A DNA stretch of 6,099 bases from Acidimicrobiia bacterium (GTDB lineage Bacteria; Actinomycetota; Acidimicrobiia; IMCC26256; BP-133), in assembly GCA_025934385.1 (NCBI GenBank), contig JAICYE010000148.1, positions 1-6,099 of the forward strand, written 5' to 3'. Below are positions 5,143 through 6,099 of the stretch, piece by piece. A program made the position numbers and the translations under genes. The stretch's first letter is position 1. Each line of letters opens with the position of its first letter. The notes beneath the pieces are model-generated. The model did not search any database. It had not been told where the DNA came from and worked only from the letters and a program-made list of their open reading frames with translations.

Positions 5143-6099
5143 ATGAATCTCGATGCCTTCGTCCGACGGCGTACGCCGGAGTGGGAGGAGCTCGGCCGGC
5201 TGGTGGAGGGCGCCGGCCGCCGCCCGGAGCGGCTGGGGCCGGCTGGCGTGCGCCGGCTGGGAGCGACGTACCGGGCAGCGGCGGCCGACCTCGCCCTGGC
5301 CCGGCGGCGCTGGCCCGGCGACCCGGTCACGGTCCGGCTGGAGGACCTCGTCGGCCGGGCCCGGCACCTCGTCTACGCCAGCCACAGCCGGAGCGCCTCG
5401 CTCCGCCACTTTCTCTCCCGGGGGTACTGGCGCCTGGTGCGGGAGCGGATCGGGCTGGTGGGGCTGTGCTGGCTGCTCATGATCGTCCCGGCGGCACTGG
5501 TGGGGGCCTGGGCCGCCTCCGACCCGGCCGCCGCCGCCCGCTTCCTGCCCGGCCAGTTCCGGGGCGTCGGCGAGCACGGCGGGGGCGACCTCGGCCTGGC
5601 CCTCGGCCGGCAGGCCACGCTGGCCGGCCAGATCCTGACCAACAACATCCAGGTCTCGTTCGTGGCCTTCGCCGGCGGCATCCTGGCCGGCGTCGGGACC
5701 ACGCTCATCCTGCTCTATAACGGCGCCCTGATCGGCGGCGTCGGGGGGCTTACCGTGGCCGCCGGTCGGCCCGGCCCGTTCCTGTCGCTGGTGGCTCCCC
5801 ACGGCGTCCTCGAGCTGTCGGTTATCGCTGTCAGCGGAGCGGCGGGGTTCTCCGTCGGCTGGGCCCTGATCGATCCCGGCCGGCGCAGCCGCCGGGCGGC
5901 GCTGGGCCTCGGGGCCCGGCGGGGAGCCGAGATCGTGCTGGGGACGATGCCGTGGTTCGTGCTGGCCGGGCTCGTCGAGGGTTTCGTGACCCCGACGAGC
6001 CTGCCGCTGGGCGGTGCCGTGGCCGTCGGCCTGCTGGTGGCCGCCCCCTACTGGACGCTGGTGTTCTGGCGGGGGCGGCCGGAGCCGGCCGACGCGAGC
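5143..6099 (+). CDS. Stage II sporulation protein M (SpoIIM/DUF95) family membrane protein, 3' partial
   Basis: The frame is open from ATG 5143 to the window edge (319 residues, no stop), so the gene is truncated by the window. The family usually has about 320-340 residues, so the stop should be close. The N-terminus MNLDAFVRRRTPEWEELGRL matches the cytoplasmic helical head of actinobacterial members. Hydrophobic segments lie at about 103-124, 172-193, 213-238, 265-284 and 288-308. Family hallmarks are LTNNIQVSFVAFAGGI (165-180), the NG at 193-194, HGVLELSVIAVSG (220-232) and the following PG-R-R loop (245-251). In Bacillus, SpoIIM acts with SpoIID and SpoIIP in engulfment. Non-sporulating actinobacteria carry homologues of unknown role, usually near RDD, DUF58 and MoxR genes, and divergence from the RDD gene here fits that pattern. 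No sporulation role should be assumed. Confidence 0.92.
   Translation, partial: MNLDAFVRRRTPEWEELGRLVEGAGRRPERLGPAGVRRLGATYRAAAADLALARRRWPGDPVTVRLEDLVGRARHLVYASHSRSASLRHFLSRGYWRLVRERIGLVGLCWLLMIVPAALVGAWAASDPAAAARFLPGQFRGVGEHGGGDLGLALGRQATLAGQILTNNIQVSFVAFAGGILAGVGTTLILLYNGALIGGVGGLTVAAGRPGPFLSLVAPHGVLELSVIAVSGAAGFSVGWALIDPGRRSRRAALGLGARRGAEIVLGTMPWFVLAGLVEGFVTPTSLPLGGAVAVGLLVAAPYWTLVFWRGRPEPADAS

Noticed and set aside
3699..5330. 543-codon minus-strand frame across recR, the RDD gene and the SpoIIM-family start
   Set aside because: It crosses several certain genes in a different frame and its residues are Arg/Pro/Ser low complexity. The real minus-strand gene here is the 247-residue RDD protein.
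5714..5719. TATAAC inside the SpoIIM-family gene as a promoter
   Set aside because: It encodes the conserved Tyr-Asn of the family (LYNG), there is no gene start nearby, and no -35 is seen.
5107..5802. 231-codon minus-strand frame opposite the SpoIIM-family gene
   Set aside because: The plus strand carries the clear SpoIIM-family motifs and membrane segments. The antisense product is hydrophilic and featureless.

Overview
The window is very GC-rich, nearly all codons end in G or C, and TA dinucleotides are scarce. Gene content and order (a short-type SRP RNA gene, then dnaX, the YbaB/EbfC nucleoid protein, recR, and an RDD/SpoIIM membrane-protein pair) point to a high-GC actinomycete-like bacterium. 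Placement below phylum cannot be made from this sequence; an acidimicrobial lineage is only a guess.

Left part (1-1061): the window opens inside a caspase-like (peptidase C14) gene that reads rightward and stops at 933. A GC-rich hairpin (941-970) separates it from a convergent tRNA-Ser(GGA) gene on the minus strand (977-1061), which has a plausible extended -10 promoter at 1093-1101. Region 1062-1226 is otherwise a non-coding divergent promoter region.

Middle (1227-4365): the ffs gene for 4.5S/SRP RNA (1227-1323) is followed by about 265 non-coding bases. These hold two pairs of overlapping, mutually exclusive hairpins, one of which looks like an intrinsic terminator. Then comes the conserved replication/repair operon: dnaX (clamp-loader ATPase), a YbaB/EbfC DNA-binding protein, and recR (recombination mediator). 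dnaX appears to have its own promoter so close to the ATG that its mRNA may be leaderless. A second -10-like hexamer inside the 3' end of dnaX could supply extra ybaB-recR transcript.

Right part (4367-6099): recR converges on an RDD-family membrane protein gene with one base between the two stop codons; a hairpin spans both stops. The RDD gene diverges from a SpoIIM-family (DUF95) membrane protein gene across only 32 bases. The SpoIIM gene runs off the right edge with no stop in the window. RDD and SpoIIM genes commonly neighbour each other in actinobacteria, often with DUF58 and MoxR genes, so a larger membrane-protein locus probably continues to the right.

Most of the window is conserved housekeeping. 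I found no clearly new system. The parts most worth a second look are the structured ffs-dnaX spacer, the caspase-like protein, and the compact promoter and terminator architecture.
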